From the NCBI GenBank assembly GCA_964620045.1, contig CAZUJL010000028.1, positions 1 through 50,015 of the forward strand: a DNA stretch of 50,015 nt, read 5' to 3'. This DNA comes from VFKU01 sp964620045 (GTDB lineage Bacteria > Hydrogenedentota > Hydrogenedentia > Hydrogenedentales > GCA-2746185). Of the stretch, positions 16,217-24,288 are shown in pieces (position 1 is the first letter of the stretch; each line of letters begins with the position of its first letter). Position numbers and translations under genes: made by a program. The notes beneath the pieces are model-generated. The model ran no database searches. It saw only the letters and a list, made by a program, of their open reading frames with translations, and was not told where the DNA came from.

Positions 16217-17256
16217 AACACTTTAACCTCGCGCGCGAACCGTTCGGCGTCACGCCCGATCCGGATTTCCTGTACCTGAGCCCGACGCACCGTGAGGCGC
16301 TGGCGGCCGTGGTGTACGGAATCCGCGAGCGCAAGGGTTTCATTTCGGTGACGGGCGAAGTCGGCACGGGCAAGACGACGATTCTGCGTTCGGCGCTGCA
16401 GCACCTGCGCCAGGACCGCGAGAAGCCGATTTATATTTTCCATCCGAACGTTTCGTTCAAGGAACTGCTGAAGAATATTTTCTACGAGTTGGGCGTCGAA
16501 CAAGTGCCGCAGCAGCCGGACGATATGGTGCGCCGGTTGCACGAGATTCTCATCGAGGAGTACTCGGCGGGCCGCAACCTGTTCCTCGTGATCGACGAAG
16601 CGCAGAACATGCCCATCAAGACGATGGAAAGCCTGCGCATGCTGTCGAACATTGAGACGACGAAGGACAAGTTGCTGCAGATCGTGCTGGTGGGTCAGCC
16701 GGAACTGGATCGCAAGCTGGCGCGCTACGAGTTGCGCCAGTTGCGCCAGCGCATCGCGGTGCGTGCGGTGATTAAGCCGCTGAACGCCGAAGAGAGCGTG
16801 GACTACATCAAGCATCGCCTGATTAAGGCGGGTGCGCCGCGGGTGTGGATCTTTACAGAAGGTGCGAAAGCTTCGATTGTTGAGCATGCGCGCGGGAACC
16901 CCCGCCTCATGAACATTATTTGCGACAACGCGCTGGTGACGGGATTCGGGTATCAGAAGAAAGTCATTACGTCGACGATGGTCGACGAAGTGGTGCAGGA
17001 CCTGCTGCTGAATCGTGCGCTGGAGATGGCGGGCCCGGGCGAGACCCTGCCGGAAGAGGCGGCGGAGGAAGCGGATCCGGGCGCGATCTTGTCGACTGCG
17101 TCGCCGGAAGTGAAACGCGAAGCGTTGCGGATGTTGCTGGATTTCATCAACGAGACGCGCGTGCAGGGGATTGAACCGGAGGCCGGGAAGTCACCGGCGC
17201 CGAATCAGATCGCGATTGGTCAGGCGCGCATGGCGCGTCGGCCGGGCGACGAGTAA
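16207..17256 (+). CDS. ExeA/GspA-type AAA ATPase of EPS loci (XrtA-associated ATPase-like)
   Basis: The 349-residue cytoplasmic protein begins with GTG after GGGAG. The N-terminus Y-L-K-H-F-N-L-x-R-E-P-F-G-V-T-P-D-P is typical of the family TIGR03015, which sits in exosortase (PEP-CTERM) EPS loci and resembles GspA/ExeA. Walker A is G50-E-V-G-T-G-K-T57 and Walker B is L-V-I-D130-E131-A-Q-N; an R-L-R/Q-R-I arginine pattern follows at about 178-187. The last 70 residues are a low-conservation acidic tail. It probably energises or regulates EPS assembly through contact with the Wzz protein encoded just upstream. No exosortase gene is visible in the window, which is unusual for this ATPase. Confidence 0.85.
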   Translation: MYLKHFNLAREPFGVTPDPDFLYLSPTHREALAAVVYGIRERKGFISVTGEVGTGKTTILRSALQHLRQDREKPIYIFHPNVSFKELLKNIFYELGVEQVPQQPDDMVRRLHEILIEEYSAGRNLFLVIDEAQNMPIKTMESLRMLSNIETTKDKLLQIVLVGQPELDRKLARYELRQLRQRIAVRAVIKPLNAEESVDYIKHRLIKAGAPRVWIFTEGAKASIVEHARGNPRLMNIICDNALVTGFGYQKKVITSTMVDEVVQDLLLNRALEMAGPGETLPEEAAEEADPGAILSTASPEVKREALRMLLDFINETRVQGIEPEAGKSPAPNQIAIGQARMARRPGDE

Positions 17257-17262
17257 GGACTT

Positions 17263-18057
17263 ATGTCGAAGATTTACGAAGCACTGCAATTGGCGGGTCA
17301 GAACCGGGACGAAATCGAACCGGATGCGCCGGCGCTGATGGAAGTGGCGGCGGTGGAGCCGGTGATGATGCCGGAGCCGGGGCCGACGATTCAGCGCCTG
17401 GTGCCGGCGACCGAAGCGGCGCCGTTCCCGCTGCACCTCGAGCACACGATGACGGCGCTGTACAACAGCATCACGTCGCTGTTGCCGGCGGGCAAAGGCC
17501 GCGCGATCGAGTTTATCGCGCCGCACAAGGGCGCGGGTACCTCAACGCTGATTCGCGAGTTCGCCAAGGTGGTGGCGGTGAAGCTGAAGAAGTCGGTGCT
17601 GCTGCTGGATGCGGACTACCATTCGCCGACGCAGGCCGCCGAGTTCCGGATTTCGCAGGAGCAGGGTTGGGACGCGGTGCTCGATCGCCGCGAGCGTATT
17701 GAGTCGGTGCTGCATCCGGTGGGCGACAGCCGATTGACGGTGAGCCAGTTGCTGGTGAAGGAATCGGCGCAGCCGCTGATTTTTGAATCGACGCAGTTCC
17801 GCGGAATGTTGAACCGCCTGCGCGAGACCTTTGATTTGATTCTGATCGATGCGCCGCCCGCGACGGATTACGCGGACGGGCTGGTGCTCGGTTCGAAAGT
17901 GGATGGGATTGTGTTGGTCGCGGCCGCGGAGGAAACGCGGTGGCAGGCGATGCAGGATGTGGGTCGTCGCGTGGAGCTGATGGGCGGCCAGGTGCTTGGG
18001 ATGATTTTGAATAACCAGCGGTATCACATTCCGCAGGTGATTTACGATCGGATTTGA
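17263..18057 (+). CDS. BY-kinase/CpsD-like P-loop protein with altered Walker A
   Basis: The product is 264 residues with AAGGAC just before the ATG. Residues about 80-264 have the CpsD/CapB fold: a P-loop K89-G-A-G-T93-S-T, Walker A' L-L-L-D116-A-D118, and Walker B L-I-L-I-D-A-P-P near 195. The Lys normally found in G-x-G-K-S/T is Thr93, so ATP hydrolysis or autophosphorylation may be altered; I recall similar GxGTS variants in other EPS loci. The usual C-terminal Tyr cluster is reduced to two Tyr (Q-R-Y-H-I-P-Q-V-I-Y). Residues 1-60 include a Pro/Glu-rich segment. It is the likely cytoplasmic partner of the Wzz protein two genes upstream, as in split Wzc systems. Kinase activity is doubtful. 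Confidence 0.75.
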   Translation: MSKIYEALQLAGQNRDEIEPDAPALMEVAAVEPVMMPEPGPTIQRLVPATEAAPFPLHLEHTMTALYNSITSLLPAGKGRAIEFIAPHKGAGTSTLIREFAKVVAVKLKKSVLLLDADYHSPTQAAEFRISQEQGWDAVLDRRERIESVLHPVGDSRLTVSQLLVKESAQPLIFESTQFRGMLNRLRETFDLILIDAPPATDYADGLVLGSKVDGIVLVAAAEETRWQAMQDVGRRVELMGGQVLGMILNNQRYHIPQVIYDRI

Positions 18058-18105
18058 CGAGTGCCGCCGGGTAGGTCTGGCGGAGCAGGCGGGAGTTTGT
18101 CGGTA

Positions 18106-18618
18106 ATGAAGTGGTTGAAGTGGATGATGGGCGCAAGCAAGGCCGCGAACGGGAAGAGCAATCCCGCATCGAATGGCGTGCCGGGAGTTTTGGATCGCGA
18201 ATCCTTCGAGCGCGAGCTTCAGCGCCATCGGGCGATGTGCAACCGCGCGGGCGGCCAGTTCATGCTGATGGTGTTCGACGTGCACACGGGTGATGCGCGC
18301 GGCGACAAACGCCGCGCGGCGTTCAAGAAACTGTCGGGCGTGCTCGCGGAGCGGGTGCGCATGAGCGATTTGGTTGGCCGGTTTGATACGGAGACGGGCC
18401 GGATTGGCGTGATTCTGCCGCAGACGGACGGCGCGGGCGCGGAGCGGTTCCTGAAGTCGGTGGAAGAATTGATGCGCCGGAGCATGAATGGGACCTGGAC
18501 GCCGGAATTCCGGCTGAAGTGTGAAATGTTCGCGTACCCCGAGGTGCGCGCGGCGGTAATGGTGGCGACTGACGGAACCAAGGCGGCCGGTGAAGCGGTC
18601 GCGGCGAAGACGCGGTAA
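18106..18618 (+). CDS. Degenerate GGDEF-like protein
   Basis: The 170-residue protein is started at 18106 (ATG, GGGAG eleven bases upstream); an upstream GTG at 18061 lacks a clear binding site. The fold signature of a GGDEF domain is visible: G-V-L-D-R-E-S-F at the start, a central strand F-M-L-M-V-F-D-V, the helix L-A-E-R-V-R-M-S-D-L-V-G-R, then F-D-T-E-T-G-R-I-G-V-I-L-P-Q-T-D in place of the active-site loop. GG(D/E)EF itself is lost, so diguanylate cyclase activity is not expected. It closely resembles the protein at 45944-46372 over the L-A-E-R-x-R-x-S-D-L and V-I-L-x-x-T-D-G-x-G-A segments. A nucleotide-sensing or scaffolding role in EPS synthesis is inferred only. Confidence 0.6.
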   Translation: MKWLKWMMGASKAANGKSNPASNGVPGVLDRESFERELQRHRAMCNRAGGQFMLMVFDVHTGDARGDKRRAAFKKLSGVLAERVRMSDLVGRFDTETGRIGVILPQTDGAGAERFLKSVEELMRRSMNGTWTPEFRLKCEMFAYPEVRAAVMVATDGTKAAGEAVAAKTR

Positions 18619-18636
18619 AGGCGAACGGATCGAATC

Positions 18637-19359
18637 ATGACGCAAGTCGAATACAAACGCAGTGCGGCGGTTTTCGCGCGCCAGCAGCCCTTCTGGAAGC
18701 GGTCGATGGATCTCATCGGCGCTACGCTGCTTATTATCTTCACGTCGCCGCTGCTGATTGTGACCGCCATCTACATCAAGATTGTCTCGCCGGGCGATGC
18801 GTTGTTCAGGCAGCAGCGCGTGGGCCGCGGCGGCGAGCCGTTTACGATTTACAAGTTTCGCACGATGCGTCCGGACATGGACGTGTCGAAGCACAAGGAC
18901 TACATGAAAGAGCTGATCCGCAATGGCGCCGATGCGGACAAGCCGATGATTAAACAGGACGCGGCGAACCCGGCCATCATTCCGTTCGGCGCGATCCTGC
19001 GCAAATCGGCGATTGACGAGTTGCCGCAGTTGTTCAATGTGCTCAAGGGCGACATGAGTCTTGTTGGCCCGCGCCCGGTGATCCCGTATGAAGCCAAGGA
19101 ATTTCTCGACTGGCACAACGGGCGGTTCGACGTGTTGCCGGGGCTCACGGGCCTTTGGCAGGTGATGGGCAAGAATAATCTGACCTTCAATGAGATGATT
19201 CGCCTCGACGTGCGCTACAGCCGGGAAATCTCGCCCGCGCTGGACGTGGAAATTCTGCTGCGCACGCCGGCCGTCCTCGTGGGCCAGTTGTCGGCCGGGC
19301 GCGCCGCACGGCGGGCATCCGCCGCCGCTGCCGCTCAGCGGGCGGCCCAGGAAAACTAG
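18637..19359 (+). CDS. Priming undecaprenyl-phosphate sugar-1-phosphate transferase
   Basis: The 240-residue protein matches the catalytic half of WbaP/PglC-type bacterial sugar transferases. One membrane segment (about 27-48) is followed by F-R-Q-Q-R-V-G-R-G-G, Y-K-F-R-T-M (72-77), and R-K-S-A-I-D127-E128-L-P-Q-L-F-N-V, with the catalytic Asp-Glu pair and the downstream S-L-V-G-P-R-P-V. It transfers a sugar phosphate from a UDP-sugar to undecaprenyl phosphate, which starts repeat-unit synthesis. An insert of about 35 residues (K-H-K-D-Y-M...I-K-Q-D) lies between the two motifs. The C-terminus ends in an Ala/Arg-rich tail. The extra N-terminal membrane domain of WbaP is absent. It is part of the EPS operon, 18 bases after the GGDEF-like gene. 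Confidence 0.92.
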   Translation: MTQVEYKRSAAVFARQQPFWKRSMDLIGATLLIIFTSPLLIVTAIYIKIVSPGDALFRQQRVGRGGEPFTIYKFRTMRPDMDVSKHKDYMKELIRNGADADKPMIKQDAANPAIIPFGAILRKSAIDELPQLFNVLKGDMSLVGPRPVIPYEAKEFLDWHNGRFDVLPGLTGLWQVMGKNNLTFNEMIRLDVRYSREISPALDVEILLRTPAVLVGQLSAGRAARRASAAAAAQRAAQEN

Positions 19360-19431
19360 GCGCGGGGCGCGCCGGCGCATGGCCGCGGGCGCGAATCGCA
19401 CCAGCGCAGCGCCGGGGGACACACGTACACC

Positions 19432-20949
19432 ATGAGCGGCGCGAACACCTCCAAGGTCCGGTTTGGCTCGGCCGTGCGTTGGGCCACCGTGATGAGCTGG
19501 GGGCAGGACGGTTTGTCCGCGGCGACGACCTTCGTGCTTGCGCTGTTCCTTGGGCCGCACGACTTCGGTCTCGTGATGGTGGCGATCAGTTTCGTCGGGC
19601 TGATCGAACTGTTCGTGTCGCAAGGTTTCGTGGGCGCCATCGTGCAGCGCGCCGAACTCGACGAAATCGATCTCGATTCCATTTTCTGGATCGTCGTGGC
19701 GCTGGGGCTTGTGTTGACGCTCGGCGGGGCCGCGCTGGCCGGGCAGGTGGCGGCGTTTTATGAGATCCCGCGGCTTGCGCCGCTGATCCAGGCGCTGTCG
19801 CTGTGCGTGATGATCAAAGGGCTTACGGTCGTTCAGGAAGCCAAGCTCACGCGCGAGATGAACTTCAAAAGCCTCGCGGTGCGCACGAACCTTTCGGTGA
19901 TCATCGGCGCGGTGGTGGGCGTGTCGCTCGCGATTGGCGGCGCGGGAGCATGGGCGCTTGTGGGTCAGTCGCTGGCGCGCGGGTTGTCAGGCCTGTTCGT
20001 GTTGTGGCGCGCCGCGCACTGGACGCCGCGTCTGCGCATTCACGTGCAGCACACGCGCGAGATGATTTGGTTTTCCATCAAATACTTTCCGGCGACCTTG
20101 TTTGACTATCTCGGCACCCAGGCCGAACCGCTGATCATCGGAAAATTTTTCGGCGAGGCGGCGGTGGGTATTTACCGCCTCGGCATGCGCCTGCTGGATC
20201 TTGTGATCACGGTCGTCACACGCGCGCTGTGGTATGTGTCGTTCCCGTATTTTTCGGAGGCCAAGGGCGATCCGGAGAAGTTGCGCGCCCGCGTCACTGA
20301 TTGCTTGCGGTATTCGGCGCTGTTTTCGTTGCCGGTGCTGGTGGTGATGGGCCTTGAAAGCCCGGCGATTGTGCAGATCCTGGGCGACAAGTGGGCGCAG
20401 GCGGCGGATGTGATTCAGATCCTGTGTGCGTATGCGGCCTTGCGCGCGCTGGTGTTGTTCGTGGGGCCGGTGCTTGTGTCGCTGGGCCGGCCGCAGGTGT
20501 TTTCCATGATTACCGCGGTGCAGGTGACCCTGCTGTGCGTCGGGTTTGGCGTGGTGGGCTACGGACTCTCGGGCGCTGAGCTGCAGGCACAGGTTTCCGG
20601 CATCGCGTGGACCCGCGTGGGCGTGTATGTCGTTGTGTTCCTGCCTGTCGCGCTGTGGGTGATGCTGCGCTACGCGGGCGTGTCGCTGGCCGGCATCGGC
20701 GGAGCCGTGTTGCCGGGCATTGCCGTGGCGATGGCGGCCGGCGCGGCGCAATTTCTCATGCACCCGCTGACCAATCTGCTCGATGCGCCGGTGCTGGTGT
20801 CCCTCGTGCTGCGGTCCGCGGCTGCAGGCGCGGCGGCCGTCGTGGCAATATTGTTGGTGGATGGGGGCATTCGCACGATGGCGGGCCGGTTCCTGCGGCC
20901 CAAGGTCGCGCTGCCCGCCGCGGGCGAATCGGGGGCGCCCGAACGATGA
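19432..20949 (+). CDS. Wzx-type lipid-linked oligosaccharide flippase
   Basis: The 505-residue, strongly hydrophobic protein is predicted to have 12-14 membrane segments. The N-terminal pattern S-A-V-R-W-A-T...G-P-H-D-F-G-L and Q-G-F-V-G-A-I-V-Q-R is typical of the WzxC/polysaccharide synthase-3 subgroup of the MOP superfamily. It should flip undecaprenyl-linked repeat units to the periplasmic face. It lies 72 bases after the priming transferase, and its TGA overlaps the next ATG (ATGA), which indicates coupled translation. Confidence 0.88.
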   Translation: MSGANTSKVRFGSAVRWATVMSWGQDGLSAATTFVLALFLGPHDFGLVMVAISFVGLIELFVSQGFVGAIVQRAELDEIDLDSIFWIVVALGLVLTLGGAALAGQVAAFYEIPRLAPLIQALSLCVMIKGLTVVQEAKLTREMNFKSLAVRTNLSVIIGAVVGVSLAIGGAGAWALVGQSLARGLSGLFVLWRAAHWTPRLRIHVQHTREMIWFSIKYFPATLFDYLGTQAEPLIIGKFFGEAAVGIYRLGMRLLDLVITVVTRALWYVSFPYFSEAKGDPEKLRARVTDCLRYSALFSLPVLVVMGLESPAIVQILGDKWAQAADVIQILCAYAALRALVLFVGPVLVSLGRPQVFSMITAVQVTLLCVGFGVVGYGLSGAELQAQVSGIAWTRVGVYVVVFLPVALWVMLRYAGVSLAGIGGAVLPGIAVAMAAGAAQFLMHPLTNLLDAPVLVSLVLRSAAAGAAAVVAILLVDGGIRTMAGRFLRPKVALPAAGESGAPER

Positions 20950-21959
20950 GCGCGACGCCGCTGGTGACCGTGATTATGCCGGTGTACAACGCCGGGGCGT
21001 ACCTGCGCCCGGCGGTGGACGGCGTGCTGCGCCAGACGTATCAGAATTGGGAACTCATCCTGATCGACGACGGCAGCACCGATGGGTGCGTGGCCGCGCT
21101 CGATGATATTACCGATCCGCGCGTCAAGAAGATTCGCCAGGACAACACAGGCAAGCCCGTAGTGATGAACCGCGCGCTTGCGCTGGCGCGGGGCGAATTT
21201 TATGCGCTGAACGACGCCGACGACATCAGCCATCCGCAGCGGCTTGAGCGACAGGTGGCCGCGCTGCAGGCGAATCTGCAGGCGGCGGGCGTGTTTGTCG
21301 GCCACGAGATTTTGCTGGGCGATCGCGTGCTCGCGCCGACCTTCCGCGCGAAGAACACCGACGAATGCGCGAAGGACATCGCGGGCGGCCGGATGCCGGG
21401 GCACGATCCCACGGCAATGTACCGGCTCTCGCTGGTGGGCGATATGCGCTACGCGGAAGATCTCCCGGTGGTCGAAGGCTTTGACTATATATTGCGCGTC
21501 GGCGAGCGCTTCCCGCTGCTCGTCATTGGCGAATGTTTGTACGGCTACCGCATTCACCCGGAATCGGTCACGAAGAAGGACCCTGCGCGACGCAATCGCC
21601 TCGTGCAGCAGGTGTACGACCGGATGTACGACCGGCGCGGCCTGCCGCGGCGTCCGGCGCCGGGCTTGAGTGGCGCGCCGCGCGATGCGCGCCGCGACGC
21701 GGACAACGATCTGGTGTCGCACTTCACGATCAGCGTGGCGGACCAGGTATTGGCGGGGCAGCGACTCGGCGCGCTGCGCACGGGCTGGACGATTTGGCAA
21801 ATGCATCCGACCAGCACGTACTACGCGAAGCCGTTTGTGTACGCGCTAATGCCGCGCGTGCTGATGAAGGTGTATCGTGATGTGAAGACGCGCCGGGCGG
21901 AGCGTCGCGAAGCACTGGATGCGCGGCCGGCGCCGGCACAGGCGGGGGACGCCCCATGA
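20946..21959 (+). CDS. Family 2 glycosyltransferase
   Basis: The 337-residue GT-A enzyme is started at 20946, where ATGA overlaps the flippase stop; open frame upstream of this lies inside the flippase gene. It begins V-T-V-I-M-P-V-Y-N-A-G (7-17), followed by L-I-D-D-G-S-T-D (39-46) and metal-binding D90-A-D-D93. It should add a sugar to the lipid-linked repeat in the cytoplasm. The C-terminal 100 residues are Arg-rich and end in a Pro/Ala tail. The acceptor and donor cannot be predicted. The stop again overlaps the next start (ATGA). Confidence 0.87.
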   Translation: MSATPLVTVIMPVYNAGAYLRPAVDGVLRQTYQNWELILIDDGSTDGCVAALDDITDPRVKKIRQDNTGKPVVMNRALALARGEFYALNDADDISHPQRLERQVAALQANLQAAGVFVGHEILLGDRVLAPTFRAKNTDECAKDIAGGRMPGHDPTAMYRLSLVGDMRYAEDLPVVEGFDYILRVGERFPLLVIGECLYGYRIHPESVTKKDPARRNRLVQQVYDRMYDRRGLPRRPAPGLSGAPRDARRDADNDLVSHFTISVADQVLAGQRLGALRTGWTIWQMHPTSTYYAKPFVYALMPRVLMKVYRDVKTRRAERREALDARPAPAQAGDAP

Positions 21960-23326
21960 CCACGATACTGACGCTGACTGTCGTCGTGATCGCGGTGTCG
22001 GCGATTTGGGTCACGCGCCCGATTGTGGGTCTGGTCGTTTACCTCGCCACCATGTGCGTGTACCCGCAGTATCTCGCGGTGACGGTGGGACAGCTCGACT
22101 TGTCGTCGGGTCGCATCGTGGTGTTGGCGTTGCTGATCCGGATTCTGACGCGGCCGCTGGACCCTGTTCTGATGCGGATTCGCGTGCTGGACGCGCTGGT
22201 GGCGTTTTCGTTTCTGTGCGCCATCCTCGCATTTCTGACCAACGAAGCGCCGGCGAAAGTGCTGGAACGTGAAGGCGGGCGCTTTCTCGACACGATTCTG
22301 GCGTACGTGGTGACGCGGCTTACGCTGCGCAATCGCCAGGACGCGTACGATCTGATCAATGGACTTGTACTGGTGGCGATGCCGCTGGCGCTGGTGGGCA
22401 TTTACCAGTCGATCACGGGCCACAACCCCTACGGGTGGATGCGCGAGTTCAGCCCCTTCGAAATCGGCGACCAGGAAATGTACCGACGCATGGGCCTGTA
22501 CCGCGCGGACGGTTCGTTCGGCAACAAGATTTCCTGGGGCTTGTTCTTCGCGATACTTGTGCCCCTGCAGGCGTCGATGTATTTCGTCGGCGCGCCGAAT
22601 CTTCTGAAATTCGTGTGGCGCGTGACGCTGCTGACGATCGGCGTGATTTCATCGATGTCCAGTGCGCCGATATTGGCGTTCATGGTGTCGTTGATGCTGA
22701 TTGCGTCGTACCCCGTACGGAATACGTGGCCGTATGTGTTGTTGGCGTTCGTGTTTGTTTGTGCGTCGATTGAAGTTGTCAGCGACCGCCACTTCTACTA
22801 CGTGCTTACGCGCTTCGCGCTCGACTCTTCCACGGCCTACTACCGCATTGAGCTGGTGGAGGAGGCGCTCGGCGGTGGTATGTCGGGCCATTGGGTGACC
22901 GGCTATGGGTATGTCGGCGTCGGCGCGGACTGGGGCCGCAACGGCTTCAACTGGCGACACTACGACCTCGCGAATATTTACATTTATCATCTTGCGACAA
23001 CGGGCCTCGTCGGCATGTTGTCGTACTCGCTGATGAACGGTTATTACTACTGGTGCCTGTATCGCGCGGGCCGTGACGCGACGACGTTGCAGGATCGCTG
23101 GAGCGTGTGGTGCATTTCCTGCGGGTTACTCGCGTGGAATATCTCGATGCTGACCGTGGCCGCGCTTGCGCAGACGAACAACCTGCTGTACGTGTTGATC
23201 GCGCTCGCGGGATCCACGCGCATTATCTTCCGTGAAGAGCCGGTGGCCGCGCCCGCGCCTCCACCGACCAGCACCGTGACGTTTCCGACACGGCGCACGC
23301 CCATTGGGTCGCAGATTCTGCGATGA
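21956..23326 (+). CDS. O-antigen ligase / Wzy-like EPS polymerase
   Basis: The 456-residue multi-pass membrane protein has a large periplasmic loop near residues 300-345 that ends in D-L-A-N-I-Y-I-Y-H-L-A-T-T-G-L-V-G. This resembles the H/N-...-G-x-x-G signature of the WaaL/Wzy (O-Ag_ligase) superfamily. In a Wzx/Wzz operon it is the best candidate for the repeat-unit polymerase, though ligase function cannot be excluded. The last 40 residues are a Pro/Thr-rich cytoplasmic tail. It is coupled to both neighbours by ATGA overlaps. Confidence 0.8.
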   Translation: MTTILTLTVVVIAVSAIWVTRPIVGLVVYLATMCVYPQYLAVTVGQLDLSSGRIVVLALLIRILTRPLDPVLMRIRVLDALVAFSFLCAILAFLTNEAPAKVLEREGGRFLDTILAYVVTRLTLRNRQDAYDLINGLVLVAMPLALVGIYQSITGHNPYGWMREFSPFEIGDQEMYRRMGLYRADGSFGNKISWGLFFAILVPLQASMYFVGAPNLLKFVWRVTLLTIGVISSMSSAPILAFMVSLMLIASYPVRNTWPYVLLAFVFVCASIEVVSDRHFYYVLTRFALDSSTAYYRIELVEEALGGGMSGHWVTGYGYVGVGADWGRNGFNWRHYDLANIYIYHLATTGLVGMLSYSLMNGYYYWCLYRAGRDATTLQDRWSVWCISCGLLAWNISMLTVAALAQTNNLLYVLIALAGSTRIIFREEPVAAPAPPPTSTVTFPTRRTPIGSQILR

Positions 23327-24285
23327 CGGCAGCCCAGAGCAGTGTGCCCGTGGATCTGACGATTTCGATTGCCAATCGGAACGGCAAGGACTTTTTGCGC
23401 GGCGTTCTCGACACGATCAAGGCGGGCACGCGCACGATTTCGTATGAGGTTGTCGTGATCGACAACGCGTCCACGGACGGCTCGCGCGAGATGCTGCGCG
23501 ACGAATATCCCGAAGTGCGCCTGGTGCTCAATGAAACACCGCGCGGGTACGGCGCGTCGCACAATCAGGGCTACGAGGCGTCCGTGGGGCGCTATTTCCT
23601 GATTCTGAACAACGATATGACCGTGGACGACGGCGCGCTGGACGCCATGGTGGCCCGGATTCGCGAAGACGCCAGTATCGGCCTGCTTGGCTGCCGCTTG
23701 CGCAATCCGGACGGCACGCTGCAGACATCCTGCGGCCGCGAAGCCAGTATTTTGCGGATGATTGCGGACGATTTCCTGCCCGCGCGCGTGCCGGTGGAGA
23801 AGCTGGGCCTGCGCGAGTGGATGCGGGATTGGGCGCACGATGTGGAGCGCGATGTGGACGTCGTGCAGGGCTCCTGCATGCTGCTGCCGCGCGAGGTGTT
23901 CGGCGAAGTCGGGCAGTTCGACGAATCTTTCGAGTTCTTTCGCGAGGAGTTCGACCTGTGCCGCCGTGTGAAACTATCGGGCCGGCGGGTGCTGTTTTTC
24001 CCCGGCGCACAGATCGTGCACTTCGGCGGGCAGACGATGAAGACAATTCCGATTCCCGCGTACCAGACCTTCTTTGAGAGCCGCTACAAATATTTTATTA
24101 AGTACAGCAACAAGCCGGCGGCGTTGGCGGTAATGTGCAGCGCGTTCGTGGGGATCACGGCGCGGCTGGCGGGGTGGAGCGTGCTGCGCGCGGTGCGGGG
24201 CGACGGGAACGCGCGTGACAAGCAGAAGCTGTATGCCGCGATGGTGCCGTGGTTCTTCAGTTCCGCGCGGCCTTGGGTGAAGTAG
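23323..24285 (+). CDS. Family 2 glycosyltransferase (rhamnosyltransferase-like)
   Basis: The 320-residue protein shows I-S-I-A-N-R-N-G (14-21), V-I-D-N-A-S-T-D (45-52), L-N-E-T-P-R-G-Y-G-A-S-H-N-Q-G, and L-N-N-D (95-98), followed by Q-G-S-C-M-L-L-P-R-E-V-F and F-F-R-E-E-F-D-L-C-R-R. This is the wbbL-like GT2 subgroup often annotated as rhamnosyltransferase. It is the last gene of the EPS operon. Its stop codon is separated from the stop of the convergent asparagine synthase gene by only three bases, and no terminator hairpin is apparent between them. Confidence 0.87.
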   Translation: MTAAQSSVPVDLTISIANRNGKDFLRGVLDTIKAGTRTISYEVVVIDNASTDGSREMLRDEYPEVRLVLNETPRGYGASHNQGYEASVGRYFLILNNDMTVDDGALDAMVARIREDASIGLLGCRLRNPDGTLQTSCGREASILRMIADDFLPARVPVEKLGLREWMRDWAHDVERDVDVVQGSCMLLPREVFGEVGQFDESFEFFREEFDLCRRVKLSGRRVLFFPGAQIVHFGGQTMKTIPIPAYQTFFESRYKYFIKYSNKPAALAVMCSAFVGITARLAGWSVLRAVRGDGNARDKQKLYAAMVPWFFSSARPWVK

Positions 24286-24288
24286 CGC

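Noticed and set aside
20607..20945. N-terminal extension of the GT2 gene at 20946
   Set aside because: It is the off-frame reading of the flippase gene; the ATGA overlap at 20946 starts the conserved GT2 fold.
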